Assembly (NCBI GenBank): GCA_963575745.1
Contig: CAUYUJ010020163.1
Span: 92,501-156,500, forward strand
Origin: Prorocentrum cordatum
Lineage: Eukaryota > Sar > Dinophyceae > Prorocentrales > Prorocentraceae
Reading direction: 5' to 3'
DNA length: 64,000 nt
Position numbers and translations under genes: made by a program. Positions 11,350 through 21,480 of the stretch are shown here, in pieces; positions within the stretch are counted from its first letter, which is position 1, and the number at the start of each line of letters is the position of its first letter. The notes beneath the pieces were generated by a model that did no database searches, was not told the DNA's origin, and worked only from the letters and a program-made list of their open reading frames with translations.

Positions 11350-11559
11350 GTGCGGCGTGCGTTCCGTGCGATGGTCGGGGGAGTTCTGTTCAATCGGATT
11401 CGGTGCTTGTGTACTTGTATGTATCGACGTGCTGCTCGTCGTTTCAAGGCGTTCGAATGTCAAGAGTGTCCTCAGCACAGACGACATGCAAAGCATCGTT
11501 TCCTGGGCAACTGTCACGCGGTGGATCAAGGGCATCGTCACAGCGATGATCGTCAACAG
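11350..11559 (+). pseudogene. Cys/His-rich exon-like frame
   Basis: The open frame from ATG 11,350 reads CLCTCMYRRAARRF, then FECQECPQHRRHAKHR and FLGNCHAVDQGHRH. That pattern, C-x2-C with a later His row and Cys-His, suggests metal binding. It ends at CAACAG followed by GT (11,560), a good 5' splice site. Codons end in T unusually often (CGT, GAT, TGT), unlike the GC-ending genes at 38-48 kb. Downstream pieces at 11,701-11,976 and 12,060-12,530 look like further parts of the same gene. The function is unknown, and a retroelement gag-like zinc finger is one possibility. Confidence 0.4.
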
Positions 11560-11700
11560 GTCTGTATCCAGCTCTCCTGTTGTCTGTTAGTTCCGTCATG
11601 CGGCGGATCCCCCAATGATGCAAGTGGAGACAGTGAGCCTTGTCACGAACACGGTGATCCGGACCGCCGTAGACGACATGGTCGCATTGCAAGTTGAGTT

Positions 11701-11976
11701 GTTCCTTGCGGTTCTTGGCTTGACTTTGCGCGAGACCCCTGGGCTGCAGCAGCCCGACAGGAAGTGGCGCCCCGCCGCAAAAAGCTCCCCAACGACATGT
11801 TGCCGCATTGCCAGTGGTGCCATTCCCCTTCAGCGTGGACGCAACAGCATTCCAGTTTGGCTTGGTTATGTCATCTTCACGGGATGGGTGTGCCTGTTCC
11901 TGTCGCAATTTGCGATGTGTTCGTGCGCAATCATCGTGAGAGTCTCCCCTGTTCTTGCCGATGTTTCTGTGGTTCG
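11701..11976 (+). pseudogene. Second Cys/His-rich frame
   Basis: Same frame as 11,350-11,559, after a TGA at 11,698. It reads LPHCQWCHSPSAW, then WLCHLHGMGVPV and CDVFVRNHRESLPCSCRCFC before TAA. Repeated Cys/His pairs suggest a second metal-binding segment. The stops before and after it mean introns or decay. Confidence 0.4.
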
Positions 11977-12059
11977 TAACCTGGATGCCATCTTCGCGAC
12001 CACTGGGACCAGTGAGGAGAATATGCGTGGTATCCCCCGTGCACCTAGAGATGGTTTGC

Positions 12060-12530
12060 GTCAGCTGCCTGCTGGTCCAGGGTGATGATCGTCGTCAGCC
12101 ACCTGCTGGTGATCGTGGGCCCCGTGGTCGTTTTCACGGGCGGGGTGGTCTTCATCGTGCATCTTGAAAGGATCATCGTGAGCAATTGCTTGATCTTCGT
12201 CTTCAATATGAAAGGCGTGAGCAGCATGCTGGGGGTAATTGGTCCGAAGGTGGTCCTAAGGATGGTGGTCGTGAAGACCCTCCTGACGTCATTGGCCGTG
12301 ATTGTCGTCGTGAGGAGCTTGACAGCGTTCGGATGAGGGACGATATTCTAGGGCTGCCTGCCTGCGATCGTCGAGGACGTGATGGAGACGGGAATCGCGC
12401 GCCCAATGGCGTTTCTTTCATTATCCTGAAGGCCCTTACGCTGGCCTGTGGCTGGCACTCGCAGCTAAACCCAGATGCCATCGCCGGCCCTTTTGGGATA
12501 TCGTCTTAGCACGTGCTCCCCGTACCTCTT
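12060..12530 (+). pseudogene. RGG/acidic-basic frame, end of the same gene?
   Basis: Frame from 12,063: DDRRQPPAGDRGPRGRFHGR and GGLHRAS, a TGA, then KDHREQLLDLRLQYERREQH and EELDSVRMRDDI, closing at TAG/TAA near 12,509. Codons are mostly GAT, CGT and GGT. The RGG-type segment is typical of nucleic-acid binding, but no family was identified. A CCTCTCCTCTCCTCTGCTCAG acceptor-like tract follows at 12,568-12,589. Confidence 0.35.
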
Positions 12531-12654
12531 CGACTGCGTGTTCGTGTGTCGGGATGCGATTTAGCCTAATCCTCTCCTCTCCTCTGCTCAGGTTGACGGC
12601 TGCGTAGGCTTGCTGCACCGGGGAAGGAATGCATCACCATCATTACCAGAATCA

Positions 12655-12698
12655 TCATCATCAGCAGCATCAGCATCAGCATGTTCATCAACATCATT

Positions 12699-12746
<48 letters not shown>

Positions 12747-12750
12747 GCTC
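12655..12750 (+). repeat. (ATC)n microsatellite
   Basis: ATC/CAT triplets preceding the second RNase H-like fragment. Confidence 0.95.
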
Positions 12751-12751
12751 G

Positions 12752-13190
12752 TTTTCCCTACCGGTGGCTTCAAGGAGCTCCACACGTGCTCAGGGAACTC
12801 ATGGGTATCAGGAGGCGATTGGGCCACCCACGTGTTCAGGGAACTCCACACCCACGCAGGCGATGGCCACTGCAGCAAGGACGCGGCGAACGCACAAAGT
12901 GGAGCAGAGCCGCTTGGACCCCATGGAACAAGTATATTTGTGGCTCCGTTGCAGCTTCGATGGAGGCCAAAGGGAAGACAAAGCAGGAGCCGGGTGGGCG
13001 ATCGAGCTTTACATTGCGAAGCACGATTGGGAGATGTGGGAGCGCGGCGCCATCGTCATCCCCGTTGCCTCGTCGACACAAGCTGGGCTCACAGGATTAC
13101 GATGTTTCATGTCTGCCTCGTGGATTATTGCAAGTCGCCGCAACACTTCCGATGCGCAGGATATTGGTCCCGACGTCGAACAATTACATC
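12752..13190 (+). pseudogene. Second RNase H-like fragment
   Basis: The frame through ATG 12,923 reads YLWLRCSFDGGQREDKAGAG and then GWAIELY. That matches the first strand pair of RNase H, with the DGG Asp motif and GAGWAI. Further on, SSTQAGLTGLRCFMSAS sits where a family member would have A-E-L-x-A-L, so the catalytic Glu appears replaced by Gly (GGG). Only about 80 codons remain, between TCA arrays on both sides. Probably an inactive retroelement remnant. Confidence 0.5.
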
Positions 13191-13380
13191 ATCATCCTCA
13201 TCATCATCAGCATCATCAGTATCATTATCATCATCACCATCATGATCACCACCATCATCACCATCATCTTCTTCACCGTCATCACAATCGTAGTCATCCG
13301 CACCTCCATCTTGATCGTCATCAGCAGCAGTAGCATCATCATCATCAACATCGTCGTCGTTGTCGTTGTCATCAGGACCA
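13185..13380 (+). repeat. (TCA)n microsatellite
   Basis: TCATCA/TCACCA with GTC admixture. It flanks the RNase H-like fragment on the right. Confidence 0.95.
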
Positions 13381-13493
13381 CAAAGGTTCAGAGTTGTGCC
13401 GGTGACGGACCGTGCGGTCAGGCCGCCGGGGATTCCGGGGTCGCCACACGGCTTTGGGGCCCCGCACCCGTGTCTGCACTGGGCCCCGTGGCG

Positions 13494-13757
13494 GCCCAGC
13501 GCCGATACAAGAAGTCCGCCTTGAGCTCCCCAAACTTGGGATTGTACCGCCAAGGTTGTGTCTCCTAGTCGTGCGCGCCGCCGCCAACACGCCAGGCACC
13601 CCAGCAGCAGCAACCCCCTTTTGCGCTTGGCCCCGTGGCGGCCCAGCGCCGATGCAAGAAATCCGCTCTGAGCTCCCAGCATTTAGGATTACGCGCCTCC
13701 TTTTTCCTCCAAGTCGCGCGCGCCGCCGCCAGCCCGCCGGGCACCCCAGCAGGAGGA
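13494..13757 (+). repeat. Tandem duplication, 137-bp period
   Basis: CCCCGTGGCGGCCCAGCGCC starts at 13,494 and 13,631. Both units contain TACAAGAAGTCCGC-like sequence that is also the right arm of family C, and both end in GGCACCCCAGCAG. A third trace of that end is at 13,978. Confidence 0.8.
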
Positions 13758-13965
13758 GTAGGAGGCAGAAGAGGAGGCGGAGGAGGCGGAGGCGGAGGAG
13801 GCGGACGCGGAGGCGGAGGAGGAGGAGGAGGAGGAGGAGGAGGAGAAGGAGGAGGAGGAGGAGGAGGAGGAGGAGGAGGAGGATTGAGGAGGAGGATTGA
13901 GGAGGAGGCGGAGGAGGATGGAGGAGGAGTAGGAGGAGGAGGGGGAGGAGGAGGGAGGAGTGGGG
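13755..13965 (+). repeat. (GGA)n array
   Basis: Purine array following the 137-bp duplication. Confidence 0.96.
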
Positions 13966-14218
13966 CCCCCGCCCCGCCAGGCACCCCAGCAGCAGCAGCC
14001 CCCCTCCGACGTCTGGGTCTTCACCCCCGACGGCAGCGGCGACGTGCTGCCCGGCCCCGCCGCTGGCGGCGAGGCCGCGCCTCGGCGGCGGCCCCTCGGC
14101 GGCCCCTCGGCGGCCCCCCTTTGGGTGGCCCCGCGGCGGCCGCTGGGCAGCGGTCGGCGCCGGCGGCGCCCGCTGTTTCGGCGTCGCTCGGAGGAGGAGG
14201 ACGTGCCCTTGCCGCTGG
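13966..14218. other. GC-rich spacer
   Basis: GGCGGCCCCTCGGCGGCCCC-type short repeats near 14,080-14,130. No gene supported. Confidence 0.35.
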
Positions 14219-14395
14219 CAGGAGAGGGGAGACAGCACACAGACACGATCCATCGCCGATCCCCAGGAGAATTGGATGGGAAACTATGGGACGTGGGGGG
14301 GAAGCCGAAGACCAACAAAAAGATGGGGAAATTATGGGGGAGGATGGGGAATGCTGGGATTCGTGTCTAGTTCTCCGTGTGCCCCGGGGCCCTTT
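14219..14395 (+). repeat. Dispersed family D, copy 1
   Basis: Starts CAGGAGAGGGGAGACAGCAC and ends CCCCGGGGCCCTTTC. It holds the family landmarks ACACAGACACGATC, TCGCCGATCCCCAGGAGAAT and a GGGAA(G/C)TGGG-type middle. This is the most diverged of five copies. Confidence 0.75.
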
Positions 14396-15260
14396 CACAT
14401 GCCGCTGCCCCTGCCTCGTCGCCGCGGCCAGGTTCGCCTCGAGGTCCTGGTCGGAGCGCGCCGCGGCAAGCGAAGAGCGCAGCGGACGCCGGAGCGGTGC
14501 GCGCTCCTTTTTGGGGGAGCCCGCCCGCGCATGGCGTGGAGGCACGGCGCGGAGACCGCGGCCTCGGGCATAGCCAGGACACCAGGTAAGGGGTACAGTG
14601 GGGGCGCGCATCAAGAAACCATGTGCTTTTAATCGGGGCACCCTGGATGTCCTCGCTCCTCGCGCGGCGCGGTGACTTACCGCGGCCGTTGAAGAAGCTG
14701 CTGCGTTTCAGGGTGCCCCAGGCTTCCCCACAGTCGCACCCCTCGTGCGGGTCTTCATGGCTGGTTTTCTTGCGAGGGTTTCTTGCGGCCGCGTCCGCGC
14801 GGTATGACCCGGGTATAGCCAGGTACGATTCGGGTATAGCTTGGTACGATTCGGGTCTAGCCAGGACCCCAGGTAAGGGGACCCGGTCAGTGGTGGGGCC
14901 CCAGAGCCCCTAAATTGGCCAGGGTCACTGAACCAAGTCTGCCGCAGCTGGTGTTGTTTCGGGTGACCAGTGGAACGGGGCGCGGGGGGGGCGTCCCCCA
15001 GTACACATAAGCCAGGTCCCACTAAACTCAGGATCTGCCAACGCCCGAGTGATACGCAGGCGGAATCACGTCGCGACCGCCATTCGGTGGTGCGCCGCTG
15101 CGCTCGTGCTGCCGTGGTTCGGTCGCTGCCGGAGCCTGGTCCTGCCCGGGCGTCGGCGCCGCAGCGTCGGAGTGCGTCCGGAGAGGCGTCCGTGAGGTGG
15201 CCACCTTCCCGTGCCGCCCGTCGTCGCCGGCGCCGTCGTCTCGCAGGATGGAGGGCGCAG
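14396..15260. other. Unassigned region with a 20-bp triplicate
   Basis: GTACGATTCGGGTATAGC-like units of 20-21 bp occur three times at 14,803-14,870. CAGGACACCAGGTAAGGGG (14,576) returns as CAGGACCCCAGGTAAGGGG (14,861). Otherwise GC-rich with no decisive frame. Confidence 0.45.
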
Positions 15261-15261
15261 G

Positions 15262-15475
15262 TCGGGGGCCGAGCGAAAGGGGGGGATAGGGAAAGGCAGG
15301 GTTACGAGATCTGCTGCGTGCAGCTAGTTTCGGCCCGCCCCGCCGCCGGGCCCATTCCTCGATACGCGGGCGCCTCCCGGCGCCGGGAGGCCCTGGGAAG
15401 ATCAGCTAATTACGTGAGCTGATCTTCTACCGTGCCCTTTGCGATCCCCCCGTCTCGTTCCCCCCGACTGTTTGC
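15262..15475. repeat. Foldback family H, copy 1
   Basis: GGGGGGATAGGGAAAGG (about 15,279) pairs with CCCTTTGCGATCCCCCC (about 15,434), and the inner GATCAGCTAATTACGTGAGC carries an AGATCAGCT/AGCTGATCT palindrome. The same order of parts recurs at 23,765-23,985. Confidence 0.75.
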
Positions 15476-15865
15476 GCGCCCCCGCCCACCGAGTGCCCCC
15501 ACGGAGCGCGCGGGGGCGCGGAGGCAGCCACGCCTCGCACGCCGCGGTCTGGGCCAGGCCGGAGCGTCTGCCATTTTCTCCAGGTTGGGCTCGCGGGGGC
15601 GCCAGGGGGCGTTGCCTCCGAGTGTGTGCTGCGTGTGTCCGTGTAGTTGTTTGTGTTTCTCGGGGGTGGACAGAACCCCCAGCAGTGACACGTCGATTCG
15701 TGAATTGTCCGTTTTCGGTTCTCGAGAGGGCGCCGCGGCCGTGATTTTCCAGGCTTGCGCCCGCCAGGTTTGGGCCTCAGGTCGTTTTCACAAAACCACG
15801 TTTTACTAAAGGGAGGTCTGTCCATCCCCGAGTTTCCTCGAGGCACCTCAGGAGACCTCCGGAGG
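15476..15865. other. Spacer
   Basis: GC-rich sequence with no supportable feature. Confidence 0.3.
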
Positions 15866-15976
15866 CGGACGTCGTCGTGGCCGTCGTCCGCCGGTGGTCA
15901 CTGTCCGAGAGGCGTCGCGTCGTCGTCGTCCGCTCGTCGTCGTCGTCCGCTCGTCGTCGTCGTCCGCTCATCGTCG

Positions 15977-16035
<59 letters not shown>

Positions 16036-16138
16036 CGCTCGTCGTCGTCGTCGTCGTCGTCGTGGCCGTCGTCGTCGTCGTCGTTCTCGTCGTCGTCGTC
16101 GTCGTCGTCCGCTCGTCGCGCCGTCGTCGTGTCGTCGT

Positions 16139-16201
<63 letters not shown>

Positions 16202-16250
16202 CTCTCGTAGTCGCCGTCATCGTCGTGGTCGTCGGCGTCATCCTGGTCGT
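15866..16250 (+). repeat. (GTC)n microsatellite
   Basis: CGT/GTC triplets with CCGCTCGTC interruptions. Confidence 0.97.
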
Positions 16251-17020
16251 CTCCGTCGCCGTGCAGGGGCAGATCAGGGAAGCGAAAGGGTGGAGGTGCG
16301 GAAAGGGAAGGGGAGAACGGGAGGACGAGAAGAAGGAAGGGAACGAAGGAGGGGAACGGGGTGGAAAAGTCGACCCCAAAAACTAACGTTCTATAGCCGA
16401 TCGGGCCGTAAATGCCCTTGCCGGTCCAGGAATGCGCGGTTTCGCCATCGGGGGCCTCCCGCCGATCAGTCGGCGATGTCTCGTCGGTTTCAAGCCTCCA
16501 AGCCGCTGCGTTCTCCTTCGGCCAGCCTCTTGTTGGCCACGCTCAGGGGAGGTGGGGGAGCAGGGGATAGTTCGAGAATGGAAGGCGGGCAGGGGGGATC
16601 AGGGCAGGAGGGGGGAACTGCATGGGGAGGAGGGGGGAGGGGGAGGAATGAGGGGGGGGGGAAGGGGCATTTGGGGATCGGAGAGTGGCTGGTGCGAGGA
16701 GCAGCGAGGGGACGATGGGAGGCCAGATGGGTAAGGGGGGGAGCGGAGGTGCAGGAGCGGCTCCGAGCGTGGGGAGCAGTGGGGGGACCGACGGGGAGGT
16801 CGAAGGTAGATCGCGTGAGGGGGGGTCCAGGGAACACTGGGGAAGCTGCCCCTCGGCACAGGGGACTACCAGGGGAGCCCCCCCCTTGGCACCCTCCCGT
16901 CTCCTCCTGCTCCACGTGCGGCCCTGAACGGTGGGACCGAGGCACGCAAGGGGTTCGAGTCGTGTCGACCCACGGCGACCCCGCTGCCGGCGTTCGGCGT
17001 TGAGCGCCGCTGGCGAGCCA
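16251..17020. other. Unassigned purine-rich spacer
   Basis: G-rich sequence with open frames on both strands but no recognisable domain. No gene supported. Confidence 0.3.
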
Positions 17021-17024
17021 GAGT

Positions 17025-17215
17025 CGGTCGATGAGGAAGAGGAAGAGGAAGAAGGGGAGGGAGAAGAAGGGGGAGGAAGAGGAAGAGGAAGAGGAAGAGG
17101 GGGAGGAGGAGGAGGAGGAGGAGGAGGAGGAGGAGGAGGAGGAGGAGGAGGAGGAGGAGGAGGAGGAGTAGGAGGAGGAGGAGGAGGAGGAGGGGGAGGA
17201 CGAGAAGCGGCGCCA
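17025..17215 (+). repeat. (GGA)n array
   Basis: GAAGAGGAAGAGG passing into pure GGA. Confidence 0.96.
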
Positions 17216-17344
17216 GCTTCGTGGAGAAGCAGCAAGCAAAGAACGGGAGCATGCCCGCATTGGGCCTCTGAAATGAGATTGGGCGCGACAGACGCGCGGG
17301 TGGCTGGAGTTGGCGGGTTGGGACGCCACTGAACAGCTTGTGAA

Positions 17345-17520
17345 CGACATCTATAAGGGGGGGGCAGAGACACACAAATGAATCGACACACATCCAATTC
17401 TATGTATGTTCATACTTTCTTGATTTTCGTCTTCCCTCCCGCTTCCCACAGTTTCCCACATTGTCATGAAAATCGACAGATGATTTGTGTCTGTATGTTC
17501 TTTCCTTCCCAATCCGAATG
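17345..17520 (-). repeat. Dispersed family D, copy 2 (inverted)
   Basis: Reverse-complement orientation: GGCAGAGACACACAAATGAA at the left, TCCCACAGTTTCCCACATTG in the middle, ATTTGTGTCTGTATGTTC at the right. Confidence 0.75.
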
Positions 17521-17634
17521 CGATTCCCGAGCTGCAGCGGAAACCTCCGCCTCCGCCGATTGAGAGTGAGGCTTCGGAGGGAGGGGGGGGCGGGGGCCCG
17601 CGGGAGGCGAGAGGCGAAGCCGAGGGCAATGAAG

Positions 17635-18105
17635 GAGGATGGAGGAGTAGGAGGAGGAGTAGGAAGAGGTGGAGGAAGAGGAGGAGGAGGAGGAGGAGGA
17701 GGAGGAAAAGGAGGAGAGGAGGAGGAGGATGAGGAGGAGGAGGAGAGAAGGGAGGAGGAGGAGAGGAGGAGGGAGGAGGAGGAGAGGAGGGAGGAGAGGG
17801 GGAGGAGGGAGGAGGAGGAGGAAGAGGAAGAGGAAGAGGAAGAGGGGGAGGTGGAGGAGGAGGAGGAGGAGGAGGAGGAGGAGGAGGAGGAGGAGAGAGA
17901 GGAGGGGGCGCAGGAGGAGGAGGAGAGAGGAGGAGAAAGAGGAGCAGGAGAGGCAAGAGCAGGGAGGAGGAGGAGGAGGAGAGAGGAGGGAGGAGGGGGG
18001 AGGAGGAGGAAGAGGAGGAGGGGGAGGGGGAGGGGGAGGGGGAGGGGGAGGGGGAGGAGGAGAAAGGAGGAGGAGGAGGAGGAGGAGAAGGAAAAGGAGA
18101 ACGGG
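17635..18105 (+). repeat. (GGA)n array, 470 bp
   Basis: Long purine array with a (GGGGGA)n stretch near 18,016-18,056. It makes long Glu-rich, Gly-rich and Arg-rich frames that are artefacts. Confidence 0.97.
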
Positions 18106-18196
18106 GGGGATCGACCCCAGAGCCAGCCGAGGGCCGCCGACCCCCACAGCCCTACGCCGTTTTGGAGTACCCCTGAATTTGCTTACGCTGATCGTT

Positions 18197-18390
18197 GAAG
18201 AAGAACGAACGTCATAAACATAGGGTGGCGGCGCTCAGCGCGGACTTCTTGGATCCGCGCTGGCCCCCCCTGGTGGCGTCGCTGGCGCCGCCCCTGGCGC
18301 GCTCCGCGCGCCAGGGAGGGTTGTCCAGCGCAGATCCAAGAAGTCCGCGCGGAGCGCCAACAGTTTCTGTTATGGCGTTTTCGCTTCTTC
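18197..18390. repeat. Foldback MITE family C, copy 1
   Basis: A 194-bp inverted repeat. GAAGAAGAACGAACGTCATA at the left pairs with TATGGCGTTTTCGCTTCTTC at the right; the inner arms GCGCGGACTTCTTGGATCCG and GCAGATCCAAGAAGTCCGCG also pair. The loop contains TGGCGCGCTCCGCGCGCCA. Related copies lie at 20,377-20,571 and 51,610-51,775. Confidence 0.88.
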
Positions 18391-18661
18391 TCGATCGGGG
18401 CAATTTGCGAGGCTAGTCGATTTTGCGTGGCCGATGGAGCATTCCAGTCTTCTGAAAGGAAGCAGATGCAGTGTCTTCTCGTCATGTTGATGACTGTGGT
18501 CCTGCGAGACGCCAGACAGACCCCGGAAGGGGTCCCGAGAGAGATCTCGAGCGGACTTGCCTTTGACCCACCCACCTTCCCGACAGATTCTCTCGGGCCC
18601 CATCCGGTTCCGACCCCCTGGCCGTCGCCAATCCTCTTCCTCTACCTCTTTCTCCAAGAGT
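18391..18661. other. Spacer
   Basis: No feature supported. Confidence 0.3.
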
Positions 18662-18823
18662 CAGGAGGGGAAAAACACAGACACAAGTAATCGTCGATCG
18701 CCAGGGAAATATAGGAAAATATGGGATGTGGCGGGGAAGACAGAAACCCAGAAAATATGAGAATATATGGGGTATCCTGTTCTTGGTGTGTATGTTTGGT
18801 GTGTGTGTGTGGTGTGTGTGGTG

Positions 18824-18871
<48 letters not shown>

Positions 18872-18882
18872 AGGGCCCCTTC
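18662..18882 (+). repeat. Dispersed family D, copy 3
   Basis: CAGGAGGGGAAAAACACAGA at the left; TAATCGTCGATCGCCAGGG, ATAGGAAAATATGGGA and GACAGAAACCCAGAAAATAT inside; a (GT)n expansion at 18,796-18,868; CCCAGGGCCCC at the right. Confidence 0.9.
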
Positions 18883-19390
18883 AAGGAGGCTCCTCCGAGG
18901 GCCCAGCAGGCGGCCCGACGCCCCCGCCCACGCGAGCGACGCCGAAAGACACCGGGGCCGTCTGCGCCGACGTTGGGCGCGCCGGAGCTGCCCGCGGGAG
19001 GCCTCGCTTTGAGCGCCCTCGTCGCCAATGTCGCGCACCGCGCTGGCGGCCCGCTTACGTAGGCCGCCGCGGAAGGTCGCGGCGCCGCCTCGCGCGAGAC
19101 CCGCTCTCTGAGCGTCGCTCCCGTCGAGTCTCCGGCTCGCTTCGTTTTCGGCTCCGCTCGATTGCGATGCGATTCGGCTTCGGATTCCGGTTTGGATTTC
19201 GGTGCTTCAACGGCGGCCCTGCCAGACTGCCGATCTGCGCCGAGGGGGCTCTCTCCCGCGGCCGCCGATCTGCGCCGATCCGGCGCCCACCTCGCTCGCC
19301 GCTACCCGACGCCTCGAGCCGCTTCTGGGCTCCCACCGGCGTGGGCTCGACGAGTCGCGCCCTCCCAGGCGTCGACGCATCGGCTCCTTT
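18883..19390. other. GC-rich spacer
   Basis: Rich in TCGCC/GCCGC. A pair of CTGCCGATCTGCGCCGA-like repeats at 19,228 and 19,262. No gene supported. Confidence 0.35.
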
Positions 19391-19551
19391 CAGGAGGGAA
19401 AAAAACACACAGACACAATTAATCGTCGATTCCCAAGAAAATATGCGAAAATATGGGAAGTGGGGGGGAAGACAGAAACCCAGAAAATATTCGGAAATAT
19501 GGGGGATTCTTTTATTTGTGTGTATTTATTTGTGTGTCCTGGGGCCCCTTC
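19391..19551 (+). repeat. Dispersed family D, copy 4
   Basis: A clean 161-bp copy. CAGGAGGGAAAAAAACACAC at the left, ATTAATCGTCGATTCCCAAG and two AAAATAT-rich halves inside, TGTGTGTCCTGGGGCCCC at the right. Confidence 0.92.
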
Positions 19552-19875
19552 ATCCTTCGAGTCGGCTCACGTCCTTGGCATCGCTCGGGCGTGTGCACTC
19601 TTCCTTCGGCGAGGACCATCGAGGAGCATCCTCTCGATCATTTGGCGAAAAAGCCACGCACGAAACCGACACAAACACAGGGAATGGACGTCCGAGCGAT
19701 GGCCAGCGTCGAATCGACGCTCGACGCCGGCGTCGCGCCCCCCGCAGGCGGCCGCGCCGCAGCTCGGCATGCCCGCGCCCGAGAGCCCGAAGAGGACCCG
19801 CGCGCGGCGTCCCGCGCGCGGGTTTCTCGCCGCCGCTGGAGGGCGAGGGCCGAGGGCCCGAGGTGGCTGTCGCTC
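19552..19875. other. Spacer
   Basis: Open frames exist but none is distinguishable from chance. Confidence 0.3.
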
Positions 19876-20077
19876 CTCCTCCCTCGCTCCCTCCCTCCTC
19901 CATCTCCCTCCCACCCTCCCTCTCTCCTCGTCCCTCCTCCCTCCATCTCCCTCCCCCCATCCATCTCCCTCCCTCCCTCCCTCCCTCCTCCCTCCCTCCT
20001 CCGTCCCTCCTCCTCCCTCCCTCCCTCCCTCCATCCATCCATCCATCCATCTCCCTCCATCTCCCTCCCTCCCTCCT
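19876..20077 (+). repeat. (CTCC)n pyrimidine array
   Basis: CTCCCTCC and CATC(CATC)n units, pyrimidine-rich on the plus strand. Confidence 0.95.
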
Positions 20078-20278
20078 CTCGTCGGCGAGCGAGGGGGAAT
20101 TGAGAAGGAGAAGGCCTTCTCAGAAGGCGGCGGGACTTCTCAGAAGGCCTCGCGCCTTCTGAGAAGTTTTTGTTTGTCTCCGGGGAAGGCTCGCAAAACT
20201 TCTCAGAAGTCCGGGTGACTTCCGAGCCTTCTGAGAAGGCACGCCCCTTCTCTCTTCCCCCCCTGGCCCGCCGCCTAC
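20078..20278. repeat. Foldback family I, copy 1
   Basis: A 201-bp inverted repeat. Left CTCGTCGGCGAGCGAGGGGG, then AAGGCCTTCTCAGAAGG; right CCTTCTGAGAAGG, then GGCCCGCCGCC. The body repeats the palindromic TTCTCAGAA/TTCTGAGAA block six or more times. Copy 2 is at 51,378-51,584, and in both cases a family C element follows within about 110 bp. Confidence 0.88.
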
Positions 20279-20376
20279 ATGTGGCATCCAACAGACAGTT
20301 CAAGGTGGCCTCTTGGACGGCACCGCACAGGATCGTCCACGGTGACGCAATGCGGCTCCAAGGCTGCACTGACGTC

Positions 20377-20571
20377 GAAGAAGAGACAAGCGCCACAAGC
20401 ACAAACGTTTTGGCGCTCCGCGCGGATTTTTGGCCTCCGCGCTGGGCCCCCCTCGCCGGCGCCTCTGGCGCCGCCCCTGCCGCGCTCCGCGCGCCAGGAT
20501 CGGGGGTCCAGCGCAGATACAAGAAGTCCGCGCGGAGCGCCACAAGTTTATGTGTATGTCGTTTTCTTTCC
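20377..20571. repeat. Foldback MITE family C, copy 2
   Basis: A 195-bp inverted repeat: TTGGCGCTCCGCGCGGAT at the left arm, AAGTCCGCGCGGAGCGCCA at the right arm, outer ends GAAGAAGAGACAAGCG and TATGTCGTTTTCTTTCC. Same architecture as 18,197-18,390. Confidence 0.88.
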
Positions 20572-20845
20572 TAAATGTGGCCCCGCATCCAAAATGGCCT
20601 CCGAGACTGCCCTAGATGTCTTCCATCATGCCTCCAAGAGGGTCGGGAGCCGAGGCTCGGTTCGGACGACGGGTGGGTCGAGGATCGAGGTGTTCGAACG
20701 TGTTCGTCGACTTGTTCCGGCGGTGTGCCAGCCATGGGATGCTCCCCCGCAACCGCGTCTAATGGGATGGGTAGCGGCATTGGGCCTCTAAGGGCCCCCC
20801 AATTGTGAAGCGGGCAGGCCAGCAGAAAGCGGAGGAGGACCGTAA
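20572..20845. other. Spacer
   Basis: No feature supported. Confidence 0.3.
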
Positions 20846-20849
20846 AGGG

Positions 20850-21034
20850 ACGATGTTGTTGTTGATGATGATTATGACGATGATGATGGTGATGATGATG
20901 GTGATGGTGATGGCGATGGCGATGGTGATGATGATGTTGAGTGTGATTGTGATTATGATGGTTATGGCGATAACGATGACGGTGACGGTGACGGTAGCGG
21001 TGATGGTGGGTTTGATGTTGTTGGTGATGATGAT

Positions 21035-21074
<40 letters not shown>

Positions 21075-21375
21075 TATATGTTGGTGACGAGGGCAATAAT
21101 GGTGATGGTCATGGTGATGATGAAGCTGGTGCTGATGAGGATGATGGTTATGATGATGATTATGGTGGTGATGACGATGGTGATGACGGTCATGGTGATT
21201 GTGATGATGTTGATGATGTTGGTGTTGATGATGACGATGACAATGACGATGACGGTGATGATGATGATGATGATGATGATGATGGCGACGATGATAGTGA
21301 TGAGACTGATGATTAAATGGCGACGGTGATGATTATGAGGATGATGATGTTGGTGGTCTTTGTGGGGTTGATGAC

Positions 21376-21460
<85 letters not shown>

Positions 21461-21480
21461 GTGATGGTGATGATGATAAT
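20850..21480 (+). repeat. (GAT)n microsatellite, 630 bp
   Basis: GATGAT/GATGGT/GACGAT triplets, purest at 21,373-21,460. Poly-Met/Asp and poly-His/Ile frames here are artefacts. Confidence 0.97.

Noticed and set aside
15894-17003. 369-codon Arg/Ser-rich frame
   Set aside because: Driven by the (GTC)n array and G-rich spacer.
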